64,000 nt of DNA from CAXXOK01 sp964497495 (GCA_964497495.1 CAZCCZ010000009.1:1-64000); one strand, 5' to 3'; positions 16,011 to 25,284 are shown, numbered from the stretch's first letter. Translations and numbers: made by a program. Notes: generated from the sequence alone by a model not told the origin.

Positions 16011-17180
16011 CTAAAGCCGCGAATACACGATGTTGCGAATCTTACGCGCCAGTTCCGTCGTGCCGGATTCGGTACGCTGCATCATCAACAGCAGGATTAT
16101 GTCTTCCTTCGGGCACACGGACATATACGGGCCCGTCCACCCGTCCCAGCCGAACTCGCCCGCGACGCCCAGCGAGAAGCTCTTGGCGGGTTCTTCCAGT
16201 ACGCGCATCAGGCCGCCGTAGCCGTAGCCGTACATAGAGTCGAAATATACGCTTTCCCGCTGGCGGTCGGTCAGGTGGTTCTGGGAGAGCCATTCCACCG
16301 AACGCGGGGAGAGGATACGCGTGCCGTCCAGCGTGCCTTTGCCCAGCAGCATCCGCGCGAAACTCAGCACGTCGTCGATGGTGGATACCGCGCCGGCGCC
16401 GCCGGAAACGTTGGCCGGCCGGACCGCGTTGGGATCGATCCCCAGATGGCCATCCGGATAGGGGGCGAGGATGCCGTCCTTGCGTTCGTACAGGGTGGCC
16501 AGGCGCTCCCGCTTCTCCTCGGGGACGACGAAACCCGTATCTTCCATGCCCAGGGGCACGAAAACCGTCTTGGCCATGTACTCGTCCAGCGACATGCCGG
16601 ACGCGACCTCGATCACCGCACCCAGAACGTCCGCGGAGGTGCCGTACTGCCATTTTTCGCCCGGCTGGAACAGCAGCGGCAACGCGCCGATACGGTTGGC
16701 GACGGCTACGGTTCCCGGCGGGTTGCCTTCCGCCGTCTCCCGCCCGATCTCGTCGAACAGCACCGCGGCGGCGCGCTCGGCGGCGGAGGTCTCGCCCGGA
16801 TAGCAGAGCCCGGAGGTCATGGAAAAGAGGTCGCGCACCTGCACGGGGCGGTTGACCGGCACCGTATCCGTATCGTTCAGGGCTACGCGCTGGTCTTTGA
16901 ACCCTTCCAGATAATCCGACACCGGCGCCAGCAGGTCCAGAATGCCGCGTTCCACCAGCGTCATCGCGGCGACCGCCGTCATGGGCTTGGTAAGGGAAAA
17001 GAGGCGGAAGATCGTATCCCGGCAGATGGGCGTGTTGCGGCCCAGATCGGCGTGGCCGCTGGCGTAGAGGAACGCCTCCTCGTCGTGGCGCCAAAGCAGG
17101 GCAAGCGCGCAGGGCGTCTCGCCGCGCGCGGTGGTTTCGTCCATAACACGGGCGATTTCCTTGCGAAGTTTTTTCATCAT
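16011..17180 (-). CDS. Beta-lactamase-family (class C-like) serine hydrolase
   Basis: A 389-residue penicillin-binding-protein-like hydrolase of the beta-lactamase / EstB family. The SxxK nucleophile motif is S62-L-T-K65. The second-motif tyrosine lies in KWQYGTSADVLG (about 200). No clear KTG triad is visible near the C-terminus, where GVAGEFGWDGWTGPY (about 343-357) takes its place. There is no signal peptide, so it is probably a cytosolic esterase rather than a true beta-lactamase. The ATG follows GGGAGG. It has its own consensus promoter, divergent from the SNF2 gene. Confidence 0.85.
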   Translation of the reverse strand: MMKKLRKEIARVMDETTARGETPCALALLWRHDEEAFLYASGHADLGRNTPICRDTIFRLFSLTKPMTAVAAMTLVERGILDLLAPVSDYLEGFKDQRVALNDTDTVPVNRPVQVRDLFSMTSGLCYPGETSAAERAAAVLFDEIGRETAEGNPPGTVAVANRIGALPLLFQPGEKWQYGTSADVLGAVIEVASGMSLDEYMAKTVFVPLGMEDTGFVVPEEKRERLATLYERKDGILAPYPDGHLGIDPNAVRPANVSGGAGAVSTIDDVLSFARMLLGKGTLDGTRILSPRSVEWLSQNHLTDRQRESVYFDSMYGYGYGGLMRVLEEPAKSFSLGVAGEFGWDGWTGPYMSVCPKEDIILLLMMQRTESGTTELARKIRNIVYSRL

Positions 17181-17213
17181 TCGTTCGCCTCCCGATGGAT
17201 GGTGTGTGGCTGC

Positions 17214-17242
17214 ATCATAGCACGGGGGACAAGGCTTGTCAA
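17214..17242 (-). promoter_or_regulatory. Promoter of the serine hydrolase gene
   Basis: Minus strand: -35 TTGACA (17237-17242), 17-bp spacer, -10 TATGAT (17214-17219), 34 bases before the ATG. Confidence 0.8.
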
Positions 17243-17370
17243 TGGATGGAAGCGCTCCGCGGCCCCCTCCGACGGGGACGGGCGCGCCGGATTCCGCCGC
17301 GGCTTTCCGGCCGGCAGGAAGACGGACGCCGGACGGAGAATAATAACAAGATGGCAGTCAGGAGGTTCTC

Positions 17371-20300
17371 ATGTCGCAAAATACCGTGGATCGTCCCGAA
17401 ACGCCCCAAACGGAGGGCGACGCAATTTTCCGGCGCGGAAGCATAACGCTGACGGGCCAGGACAGCCGTACGTTGACGATGCGCGTGGGTACGAACCCAG
17501 CGCAGACGGTGACGCTGACCGGCGGGGACGCCGCGTGCACCTGCGGCGCGGACGGCGCGAAGCCCTGCGCGCATATCGTCGCCGCAACGCTCAAGGCCGA
17601 TGCGGACGGCCTGCTGAAACTGCTGACGAAGGAACGGGAGCAGGTGCTGGGCGCGGAAATGCTGCAGGCGCTGAGCCGCGCCCTGCCCGGCGGGGAGAGC
17701 GTGCGCGTTTCGGCGGCGCTGCGACTGTTCGAGGACGGGCGCGCCGGGCTGGGGCTCCAAATCGGCCAGGAACGGATGTACGCGGTGCGCAGCATCGCGG
17801 AACTGCTGACCTGCTATACGCGCGGCCTGCCGCTGGAGCTTTCCCCGCGGTTCACCTACCGGCCCGCGGGAATGCGCTTTTCCAAAGACGACGAAGCCCT
17901 GCTTTCGATGCTGCAAAGCCATATCCCGCTTCCGGAGGGAGAGGTGGACGGGCCGGAGGGCGCCGTGGAAAACGCGCTTCGTTTGCCCTCCGAAGGGCGG
18001 TTCACGATCCTGTCCGGCGCGTTCCTGTTAAGCGTGCTGAGCTTTCTGGAAAGCAGGCCGTTTCTGCTGATCGCGGACGGTTCCCGCCTGCCGCAGACGA
18101 ACATCCGCACTGCGGAGCTTCCGCTATGTTTTTCGGTGGCGCTGGAAGGCGGCGCGATCTCCGTTCGGGCAGACGGGGCGGAGGATATGCGGCCCGTTAC
18201 GCCGGACGCGCGCTACGTGTTCTGGGACGGGCGCGTGGTGAGGCTGCACGGCGCGCAGGCGCGTGTGTGCCGCCTGCTGGCGGCCTACGGGCGCATTTTC
18301 CGCTACGACGCCGGGGCGGCGGAAGACACGTTATCCGTGCTGCTGCCCGCGCTTTCGACGGTCGGCACGGTGGTGCCCTCCGCTGCGCTGGGTCGGCGGC
18401 TGAAGAATGACCCGCTTAGAGCGAAGGTATACGTGGACCTGGCGAACGGCAACGTGGAAGCGCGGGTGGAACTGCGCTACGGCGACCTGACGCTGGACCC
18501 TTTCGGCGTTTCCCCGGCCGGGCCGGAAAAACACCCGACGGTCCCGGGACCGGAAGAAGCGGAAGCTCCCGCCGGGTTGCTGCTCCGGGACGGGCGCGCC
18601 GAGAGCGAGCTGTTGGATTTCTTTTCGGACGCGGGTTTCGTGGTGCGCGAAGGACGTATCGTACTGAAGCGCGCGCGGGATATCCTTGCCTTCTGCACGC
18701 AGGGGGTGGGGGAACTGAGCAAGCTGGCGGAGGTGTTCGTCAGCGAGGATTTCCGCAAAATCCGTCCGCGCCGGTTCGCGGGCAGGGCGGCCTTCCGGAT
18801 GCGCGGCGGGCGGCTGGTGTTCACCCTTCTGGAGGACAACGAACCGGTGGGCGAGCTGATGCCCGTGCTGCAGGCGATCCGCGCGCGGCAGCAGTACGTG
18901 CGGCTGAAAACCGGCGAGTTTCTGGACGTGCGGGATATGGCGGCGCTGGCGCCCGTGGCGCAGGAGCTGCTGGAGGCCGCCGCGCTGGACGATCCGCAGG
19001 CCGCGGAGGACGCGCGGGAACTGAGCTTCGGCGCCTACCGGGCGGCGTACATGGTCAGCATGCTGCGCATGGCGGGCGCGGAGGTGGAGGCCGACGCCGA
19101 CGTGGAGCATGCCTCCCGGGCGCTGAACGAGCGCGCGGCGGAGGCGGAGAGCTTTATTCCCTCGCGGCTGATGCGTAAGCTCGCGCCCTACCAGAAGCGC
19201 GGCGCTGGTTGGATACTGTCGCTGTACGAGGCGCGCATGGGCGGCATACTGGCCGACGAGATGGGCCTGGGCAAGACCGTGCAGGTCATCGCCGCGCTTT
19301 CCGCCGCCAAACGGAAGAACGGGCCGATGATGAGCGTTATCGTAACCCCCACTTCGCTGGTGTACCACTGGCTGGCGGAGCTTAAACGTTTCGACGACAG
19401 CCTGACCGTGCGGCTGATCACCGGGGTACGCGAGGAACGCCGCAGGCAGATCGAGGAACTGAAAAACGAACCCGGCGTGGATGTGATTCTGACCAGCTAC
19501 CCGCTTCTCCGGCGCGATATCGAGATCCTGCGGGATATCCCGCTGCGTTTCGCGATTCTGGACGAAGCGCAGTTCGTGAAGAACGCGCAGTCCGTCGGCG
19601 CGGCGGCGGCCAAGGAACTGAACGCGCAGGTGCGTATGGCGCTGACCGGCACGCCTATGGAAAACCACACCGGCGAGCTGTGGAGCATCTTCGACTTCGT
19701 GCTGCCCGGCTATCTGGGCGCGCAGTCCACGTTCCTGCGGCGCTACGGCGGCAGCGAGCGCGCAGAGGAACTGCAGGAGCGTATCCGCCCCTTCCTGATG
19801 CGCCGCCTGAAACAGGAAGTGCTCGCCGACCTGCCCGCCAAGCGGGAGCAGTACCTGTACGCGGCCATGACCCCGGAGCAGGAAGCCGTGTACAACCAGC
19901 TGCTGGCGACCCTTCGGGAGCACGTGGGGGAAGCGTTGGCCTCCGGCTCGCTTCCGCGGGCGCGCATGCAGGTGCTGAGCGTGCTGTTGAAGCTCCGGCA
20001 GGTATGCTGCCACCCGAAGCTGTTCCTGCCGGACTACGAAGGCACCAGCGGCAAGCTGGAACTGCTGGTGCAGACTGTGGAGCAGGCCGCGGCGGGAAAA
20101 CGGCGCATGCTGATCTTCTCCCAGTTCGTGGGAATGCTGCAGATCATCCGCAAACGGCTGGCCCGCGAAGGCGTCAGGACCCTCTACCTGGACGGCTCCA
20201 CCAAACCCGAGATTCGGCAGGCGCTGTGCGACCGTTTCAACGGCGGGGACGGGCAGGTATTCCTGATCAGCCTCAAGGCGGGCGGCACGGGCCTGAACCT

Positions 20301-20556
20301 GACGGGCGCCGATCTGGTGATCCACTACGACCCGTGGTGGAACCCCGCCGTGGAGGACCAGGCGACCGACCGCGCCCACCGCATCGGCCAGACGAGGGAC
20401 GTGGACGTGCTCAAGCTGATCGCGCAGGGAACGATCGAGGAGAAGGTAACGGAATTAAGCAAGCGCAAGCGCGCGATCTTCGACCGCGTGGTGCTGGCGG
20501 GCGAAACCGCGCTGGACAGCCTGACGGAAGAGGATATCCGGAACCTCTTCTTCTAA
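17371..20556 (+). CDS. SWIM zinc-finger SNF2-family helicase
   Basis: A 1061-residue Swi2/Snf2 ATPase, a DNA translocase probably acting on chromosome or nucleoprotein structure. The N-terminal SWIM zinc site is C56-x-C58-x7-C66-x-H68. A long SNF2-associated region follows (about 100-600). The RecA-like core has motif I DEMGLGKT (629-636, K635), motif II DEAQ (731-734), and the C-terminal motifs LYLDGSTK, SLKAGGTGLNLT and DRAHRIGQ. The ATG follows AGGAGG. The architecture matches the standard Firmicute SWIM-SNF2 protein. The SRAP gene downstream may belong to a shared DNA-maintenance context. Confidence 0.93.
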   Translation: MSQNTVDRPETPQTEGDAIFRRGSITLTGQDSRTLTMRVGTNPAQTVTLTGGDAACTCGADGAKPCAHIVAATLKADADGLLKLLTKEREQVLGAEMLQALSRALPGGESVRVSAALRLFEDGRAGLGLQIGQERMYAVRSIAELLTCYTRGLPLELSPRFTYRPAGMRFSKDDEALLSMLQSHIPLPEGEVDGPEGAVENALRLPSEGRFTILSGAFLLSVLSFLESRPFLLIADGSRLPQTNIRTAELPLCFSVALEGGAISVRADGAEDMRPVTPDARYVFWDGRVVRLHGAQARVCRLLAAYGRIFRYDAGAAEDTLSVLLPALSTVGTVVPSAALGRRLKNDPLRAKVYVDLANGNVEARVELRYGDLTLDPFGVSPAGPEKHPTVPGPEEAEAPAGLLLRDGRAESELLDFFSDAGFVVREGRIVLKRARDILAFCTQGVGELSKLAEVFVSEDFRKIRPRRFAGRAAFRMRGGRLVFTLLEDNEPVGELMPVLQAIRARQQYVRLKTGEFLDVRDMAALAPVAQELLEAAALDDPQAAEDARELSFGAYRAAYMVSMLRMAGAEVEADADVEHASRALNERAAEAESFIPSRLMRKLAPYQKRGAGWILSLYEARMGGILADEMGLGKTVQVIAALSAAKRKNGPMMSVIVTPTSLVYHWLAELKRFDDSLTVRLITGVREERRRQIEELKNEPGVDVILTSYPLLRRDIEILRDIPLRFAILDEAQFVKNAQSVGAAAAKELNAQVRMALTGTPMENHTGELWSIFDFVLPGYLGAQSTFLRRYGGSERAEELQERIRPFLMRRLKQEVLADLPAKREQYLYAAMTPEQEAVYNQLLATLREHVGEALASGSLPRARMQVLSVLLKLRQVCCHPKLFLPDYEGTSGKLELLVQTVEQAAAGKRRMLIFSQFVGMLQIIRKRLAREGVRTLYLDGSTKPEIRQALCDRFNGGDGQVFLISLKAGGTGLNLTGADLVIHYDPWWNPAVEDQATDRAHRIGQTRDVDVLKLIAQGTIEEKVTELSKRKRAIFDRVVLAGETALDSLTEEDIRNLFF

Positions 20557-20679
20557 AGGGGGAGCAGTTACCCGAAGCCGATTCCACAAACCGGCGTCGC
20601 CGCCCCTCCCGAGAGGTCTTGAAGGGCCCCGGCCCGCCGATTGTAATCCGAAACCGGCGACATGCGCGGCGGTTTCGCA

Positions 20680-20778
20680 AGCCTTGTAAAGCAAGGTTTC
20701 CCAACGCCTTTGGTTGACCGTGAACGAGGAAAACAGGCCAAAGGCGAAAGATCGCGCAAACGGCGACGCCGTTTGTGC
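20680..20778 (+). other. Hairpin-rich leader before the SRAP gene
   Basis: Three short inverted repeats occur in the gap between the SNF2 and SRAP genes: a CCTTG/CAAGG stem near 20682-20696, CGCCTTTGG (20705-20713) with CCAAAGGCG (20738-20746), and GCGCAAACGG (20754-20763) with CCGTTTGTGC (20769-20778). The last ends about 12 bases before the ribosome site. None has a T-run. They may form a structured 5' leader or processing sites. Confidence 0.45.
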
Positions 20779-20797
20779 GAATCCCGGAGGGATGCTT

Positions 20798-21487
20798 ATG
20801 TGCGGCCGGTACTACATCGACACGGAAGAGGAAAACGTAAAAACCCGCGCCATCCTCGCGGAATTGCAGAAGCGTCGCCTGCCCATGGCCGGGCAGGTGA
20901 AGGGCGGCGAGATCTACCCCTCGCAGATCGCGCCCGTCATCCTTGCCGAGGAAGGGCTGGGCGTGACCGTGCGCCCGATGAAGTGGGGCTTCCCCCGGGT
21001 GGGCGGCGGCGGGCTGGTGATCAACAGCCGCAGCGAAAAGGCGGACGTGACCCCCATGTTCCAGCGCGCGGTTCGCGAACGCCGCTGTCTGGTGCCCGCC
21101 AGCTGGTTTTTCGAATGGCGGCGCACGGACGGCCGTAAGACGAAGGACAAGTTCGCCTTCTTACTGGAGGAGGCGCGGCGCGGCGAGCTGATGTACCTGG
21201 CGGGCGTGTACGGGCAGTTTCTGGGCGGCTTCGAGGGCGGTGGCTACGACGGCTTCGCCATCCTGACCCGCGAGGCGGACGGGCAGATGCGCCCTTATCA
21301 CGACCGCATGCCTGTGATCCTGCGGGACGAGAGCCTGAAAAAAGCTTGGCTGGACGAGGCCGTGGCGTTCCCGACCCTGCGCGCGGCCTTCGCGCCGCCG
21401 AAACTGCTGATCCGTCCCGTGGAGCCGGACGCCCCGCGCGCGGCGGCCGCGGAGAAGGAGGAAGCCGAAGCGGACGCGAAGGGTTGA
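20798..21487 (+). CDS. SRAP-domain (HMCES/YedK-like) DNA-protein crosslink protein
   Basis: A 229-residue SOS-response-associated protein that covalently captures abasic sites in single-stranded DNA through its second residue. The start is ATG 20798, directly followed by TGC, giving the catalytic Cys2 in MCGRYY. It follows GGAGG by 7 bases. Other active-site marks are INSRSE, the glutamate in SWFFEW, and the histidine in PYHDRMPVIL. The C-terminal ~25 residues are Ala/Glu-rich. An upstream in-frame ATG at 20714 would bury the catalytic cysteine and is rejected. Confidence 0.93.
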   Translation: MCGRYYIDTEEENVKTRAILAELQKRRLPMAGQVKGGEIYPSQIAPVILAEEGLGVTVRPMKWGFPRVGGGGLVINSRSEKADVTPMFQRAVRERRCLVPASWFFEWRRTDGRKTKDKFAFLLEEARRGELMYLAGVYGQFLGGFEGGGYDGFAILTREADGQMRPYHDRMPVILRDESLKKAWLDEAVAFPTLRAAFAPPKLLIRPVEPDAPRAAAAEKEEAEADAKG

Positions 21488-21617
21488 AACGGGGCGGCGG
21501 CAGCCGCGTTGCGGGAAGTGTTTTCCGTTGAGAAACGGCTTTTCCCGGCTGCGGGAGGATGTTCGGACGCGGTTTTGAAAGCCCGGGTCGCGCGGGAAAT
21601 AAAAACGTTTGAAACTC

Positions 21618-21646
21618 TTGACAAGAGAACCGCGTTTGTGTAATAT
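21618..21646 (+). promoter_or_regulatory. Promoter of the tRNA cluster
   Basis: -35 TTGACA (21618-21623), 17-bp spacer, -10 TAATAT (21641-21646), 32 bases before the first tRNA. It is near-consensus, as expected for a strong stable-RNA promoter. Confidence 0.85.
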
Positions 21647-21678
21647 AACATTCGTCGCCTGTATGGGCTTGAAGCAGA

Positions 21679-21755
21679 CGGGGTGTAGCGCAGTCTGGTA
21701 GCGCACGTGCTTTGGGAGCATGGGGCCGGGGGTTCGAATCCCTTCACCCCGACCA
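21679..21755 (+). tRNA. tRNA-Pro (TGG)
   Basis: A 77-nt cloverleaf with acceptor CGGGGTG paired to CACCCCG, anticodon loop CTTTGGGAG, T-loop GGTTCGAATCC and an encoded CCA. Confidence 0.95.
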
Positions 21756-21782
21756 ATCACTTCCTTCCTGCGGCTGTGGCGT

Positions 21783-21857
21783 GGCTCCGTGGTCAAGTGG
21801 TTAAGACACCGCCCTTTCACGGCGGCTACAGGGGTTCGAATCCCCTCGGAGTCACCA
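21783..21857 (+). tRNA. tRNA-Glu (TTC)
   Basis: A 75-nt cloverleaf with acceptor GGCTCCG paired to CGGAGTC, anticodon TTC in CCTTTCACG, T-loop GGTTCGAATCC and an encoded CCA. Confidence 0.95.
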
Positions 21858-21875
21858 CTTCCCTTTACCCGGTAT

Positions 21876-21952
<77 letters not shown>

Positions 21953-21958
21953 ATTCGT

Positions 21959-22035
21959 GGCCCGGTAGTTCAGTTGGTTAGAATGCCAGCCTGTCACGCT
22001 GGAGGTCGAGGGTTCGAGCCCCTTCTTGGTCGCCA
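21959..22035 (+). tRNA. tRNA-Asp (GTC)
   Basis: A 77-nt cloverleaf with anticodon GTC in CTGTCAC, D-loop AGTTGGTTAGA, T-loop GGTTCGAGCC and discriminator G before CCA, as usual for Asp. The acceptor GGCCCGG against CTTGGTC has one C-U mismatch and two G-U pairs. Confidence 0.92.
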
Positions 22036-22057
22036 TTTTCCGGTTGGTTGGGACTCC

Positions 22058-22133
22058 GCCGGTGTAGCTCAATTGGCAGAGCAGCTGATTTGTAATCAGC
22101 AGGTTGCGGGTTCAAGTCCCTTCGCCGGCTCCA
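22058..22133 (+). tRNA. tRNA-Thr (TGT)
   Basis: A 76-nt cloverleaf with acceptor GCCGGTG paired to CGCCGGC, anticodon TGT in TTTGTAA, T-loop GGTTCAAGTCC and an encoded CCA. Confidence 0.95.
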
Positions 22134-22160
22134 TTTCCCTTTTACGTTTGTCGCCTACAT

Positions 22161-22245
<85 letters not shown>

Positions 22246-22260
22246 CGTATTCCACCTTCT

Positions 22261-22348
22261 GCGGGAATGGCGGAATTGGCAGACGCGCAAGATTCAGGTT
22301 CTTGTGAGGGTTTACTTCATGCAGGTTCAAGTCCTGTTTCCCGCACCA
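22261..22348 (+). tRNA. tRNA-Leu (CAG)
   Basis: An 88-nt class II tRNA with acceptor GCGGGAA paired to TTCCCGC, anticodon CAG in TTCAGGT, a long variable arm and an encoded CCA. It is the last gene of the cluster. Confidence 0.95.
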
Positions 22349-22393
22349 AACAACCACCTGTGGAGTAGATTACTCGCAGGTGGTTTGTTTTTT
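22348..22393 (+). terminator. Terminator of the tRNA cluster
   Basis: AAACAACCACCTG (22348-22360) pairs with CAGGTGGTTTGTTT (22377-22390, one bulge). An inner GAGTA/TACTC stem lies in the loop, and a run of six T's follows. Confidence 0.88.
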
Positions 22394-22676
22394 GTAAAAC
22401 CTGAAAGCCAGAGAGTTTTTGAGACCCTGAAAGAGTACAGATCAATACCCGGGCTTTGACGTTATTAGATATATCTACATTAATATGATAATTATCTTCC
22501 CCTCGTGAGATACCATTAACACGAATGGGTTGTAATGAGGCGCGAAGCGCCGTATACTTTTCCAATAATCCTTTCGCTACTTTGGATTCAGGGTATATGG
22601 CTGCGCGAAGGGCCAAGACCGTATCTCTGCAAACCCAAACAAGTTGTCTTGCCCAAAGACGCCTGGAGGTCATACT
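22394..22676. other. AT-rich intergenic region, no assignable gene
   Basis: This gap between the tRNA terminator and the hydrolase is clearly poorer in GC than its surroundings. A minus-strand frame (about 22400-22640) reads like a broken protein segment, but I recognise no family and see no start with a ribosome site, so I do not call a gene. No repeat of the tRNA-Leu 3' end is visible that would mark an attachment site. Confidence 0.4.
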
Positions 22677-23678
22677 ATGATTGCCGTGATCCTTCCCATT
22701 ATGCTGCTGGCTGTTGCGGGATTTTGCATTGTCGCGCTCATCATTATTCACCGAGCTCATCAGGATCAGTTCAAGCGAGCGGATTACGGTAACCGTAGCC
22801 AAAGCGATCCCTTATGTTATGAGGATTTTTCTTGCCGGTACCCAAGGGAAGTTCTCCGTATCCCCGCCGATTCGCACACGTTGACTGGGTTTCTATACGG
22901 CTCTGGTAATAGGAATGGTTTGATCATTATCAGTTCAGGCCACAGGTGCAGCACAGAGGTCCAGCTGCAAAGCATGAAATACTTTGTGGATCACGGGTGG
23001 ATGGTGGTTTGCTATGACTATACCGGTTATTATAACAGCGAAGGCGCAAGTATGGTCGATTACACACAGGCGGTCAGAGATTTAGACGCTGTGCTATCCT
23101 TCCTTGAAAACGCTGACCGTTTCAGCGCAATACCTCTCCTTCTTTATGGACATAGCCTGGGCGCCTATGTATCGACAGCCGTCCTGAGTTTTAACCATGG
23201 CATAACGGCAGTGGTTGCCGCGTCGGGCTTTGACAAGCCCACCGAACAGTGGGCTTATTCCGTGAAGCGATTTTCCGGCAAGTTGGGCGCGTTGCTCGGG
23301 CCCATGGCAGCTCTTTATCTTCGCGTTGCTTTCGGGAAGGATACCGAACGCTTCTCCGCCGTAACGGGGATTAACTCCACAAGGATACCCGTACTCGTCA
23401 TCAGCGGTACCTCCGATGTGTTTTATGGTGGTAAAAGCCCAATCTACAATAAGAAAGACACGATTACCAATCCCCAATGCACGTTCATGCTGATGGAGCG
23501 TGACAATCATAACGGTCATTATGATTACATGCTTACCGATCGAGCCTTGGAATATCAGAGCCTCTGTCAAAACAATCCTGACGGAACCCCTGATAAATGG
23601 CTTATCATGGAGCAGGACGATGCGTTTTTTGATCAGGTTAACGCGTTCTTCATATCCGCCTTGCAAAACCGAGCGTAG
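22677..23678 (+). CDS. Membrane-anchored alpha/beta-hydrolase
   Basis: A 333-residue protein. One N-terminal transmembrane helix (about 3-25) is followed by an alpha/beta-hydrolase of the serine-aminopeptidase S33 / BAAT-like type. The nucleophile elbow is GHSLG, in LLLYGHSLGAYVST. The oxyanion strand is LIIISSGHRC. An acidic residue lies in VISGTSDVFYGG and the final His in RDNHNGHYDYM. Start ATG 22677 follows GGAGG; an upstream in-frame ATG (22644) lacks one. Base composition is more AT-rich than the genes on either side, which suggests acquisition. Substrate unknown. Confidence 0.8.
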   Translation: MIAVILPIMLLAVAGFCIVALIIIHRAHQDQFKRADYGNRSQSDPLCYEDFSCRYPREVLRIPADSHTLTGFLYGSGNRNGLIIISSGHRCSTEVQLQSMKYFVDHGWMVVCYDYTGYYNSEGASMVDYTQAVRDLDAVLSFLENADRFSAIPLLLYGHSLGAYVSTAVLSFNHGITAVVAASGFDKPTEQWAYSVKRFSGKLGALLGPMAALYLRVAFGKDTERFSAVTGINSTRIPVLVISGTSDVFYGGKSPIYNKKDTITNPQCTFMLMERDNHNGHYDYMLTDRALEYQSLCQNNPDGTPDKWLIMEQDDAFFDQVNAFFISALQNRA

Positions 23679-24304
23679 CCGTTTCAACAGGAACAAACGC
23701 ATAACGGGGCGCGTACCCTATCGAACCTGTCCAGCTCCGTGCCTAACCGGCTTGCGTGTCGGGGCTGGCGCGGCGTTGCGAACCGGTTGGAATGTTCCCG
23801 GCCTATCCTCGTTTTCCCGGCCGTTTCCGTCCATATCCCGGACAATGAAAACAGGAATCATCGGCATACCCCACGTCCGTTTGACCTGACTTACCTGATC
23901 GCGTCGGGAGGCGAAAACTGCTTCGCCCGCCCCGCGCATCAGGTTTATTTGCCGTTCCCGGATCATCTTGCACAAGAAGGAATCCCCTGCCATAAAAGTC
24001 CCCGTTCCCGTCGCGCCGGATCAGGGCACCACGGTTATAAAACCGGCCCGTCGGTTTATTACCGCTTCGGCTACCGCATCCGTAAGCGCGCCGCGCGTCC
24101 CTCCGTTAGTCTTGCCCGAAAGATTGAAAACGGAGGGCGGTTGTACAATATCGTTTGAAATATCGCAACATTTTTACGGGTTCAGTATCATTTGTCCGCC
24201 TCTCTGAAAACTTTCGTGATTAGTCCATGGCATTGCACATGCCTTTATTGTATTGTACCCCTGCAATGATTCCGTGCATAATCGCATATTAAACCGGTGC
24301 ATTC
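23679..24304. other. Intergenic region without a recognisable gene
   Basis: About 625 bases. Open frames exist on both strands (for example 23739-24158 plus and 23718-23993 minus), but none has a good ribosome site or a sequence I recognise. The last 150 bases are AT-rich and hold the leader of the next operon. A weak promoter candidate there is TTGTAC (24253-24258), 18 bp, CATAAT (24277-24282). Confidence 0.4.
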
Positions 24305-24317
24305 AAGGAGGATTTGA

Positions 24318-25268
24318 ATGAAAGCAGTCCCGATTCACAACGGATGGTTGCGGTACCGGAGGCAATGGCAGCTTCAGCTGTTTGTGTTCCTTGGCCTCGT
24401 ATGGCTTTTCTTGTTTTCGTGGGCGCCACTGTTCGGTATCCTGATCGCTTTTAAGGACTATTCCATCAAAGCGGGCATCGCCGGCATCTTTTCCAGCCCG
24501 TTCAACCATTTTAAGCACTTCATCACGTTCTTCAATTACTATAACTTCGAAACGCTTCTGCGCAACACGCTGATTCTGAGCGTGGTGAAACTGCTGGCGA
24601 CTTTTCCGGCGGCGATCATTTTTGCACTGTTGCTGAACGAGGTGCGCTGCAATTTTGCCAAGCGGACCATGCAGACCATCAGCTACCTGCCTTACTTCAT
24701 TTCGTGGGTGCTGGTGTATACCATTTCGCTCTACATTCTGGGCGAACAGAACGGCATTATCAACGAGCTTCTTCAGAAAACGGGGATCATCTCCAGCCCG
24801 ATTCCGTTCTTATCCTCCGACAAGATGTTCTACGGGCTGGCGATCATGCTCTCCCTGTGGAAAACGACCGGCTGGAGCGCGATCATCTTCCTTGCGTCGA
24901 TCACGAACGTGGACCAGACGCTTTACGAGGCTGCCGCCGTGGACGGCGCCGGCCGCATAAGACGCATCTGGCACGTGACGCTGCCGGGCATCATGCCGGC
25001 GGTGGTGACGGTGCTCGTGATCAACATCGGCGCAATGCTGGGCGGCGGAATGGGCGGCTCCAACTTTGAGATCAGCTATATGTTCGGCAACGTGACCAAC
25101 TGCGATACGTCGGCCATCATCCAGACCTATTCCTTCACCATGGGACTGAGCAAAGGAAGGTTTGCCTTCGCGACCGCCGTGGACCTGTGCCAGAGCGTCA
25201 TATCGATCCTGATGGTTATCTCCAGCAACTGGGCTGCCAAGAAGATTTCAGGAAGCGGACTGTTTTAA
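24318..25268 (+). CDS. Sugar ABC transporter permease, LplB type
   Basis: A 316-residue inner-membrane permease with about six helices and an N-terminal FVFLGLVWLFLFSWAPLFGI segment characteristic of LplB/YtcP-linked permeases. The ATPase-contact EAA loop is EAAAVDGAGRIRRIWHVTLP (about 212-231). The ATG follows AAGGAGG. It is the first gene of an operon with a second permease (16-base gap) and a solute-binding protein, with no ATPase gene. It probably imports an oligosaccharide using a shared MsmK-like ATPase encoded elsewhere. Confidence 0.92.
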   Translation: MKAVPIHNGWLRYRRQWQLQLFVFLGLVWLFLFSWAPLFGILIAFKDYSIKAGIAGIFSSPFNHFKHFITFFNYYNFETLLRNTLILSVVKLLATFPAAIIFALLLNEVRCNFAKRTMQTISYLPYFISWVLVYTISLYILGEQNGIINELLQKTGIISSPIPFLSSDKMFYGLAIMLSLWKTTGWSAIIFLASITNVDQTLYEAAAVDGAGRIRRIWHVTLPGIMPAVVTVLVINIGAMLGGGMGGSNFEISYMFGNVTNCDTSAIIQTYSFTMGLSKGRFAFATAVDLCQSVISILMVISSNWAAKKISGSGLF

Positions 25269-25284
25269 TTTGGAGGTAAGGATT

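Noticed and set aside
16011..17180. True class C beta-lactamase giving resistance
   Set aside because: There is no signal peptide and no clear KTG motif. It looks like a cytosolic esterase-type relative.
18331..20379. A 682-codon open frame opposite the SNF2 helicase
   Set aside because: The sense strand carries every SNF2 motif. The antisense product is a Gln/His/Arg-rich shadow.
23718..24158. Overlapping open frames on both strands of the gap before the LplB gene
   Set aside because: There is no ribosome site, no recognisable family, and both strands are equally open, as expected by chance in GC-rich DNA.
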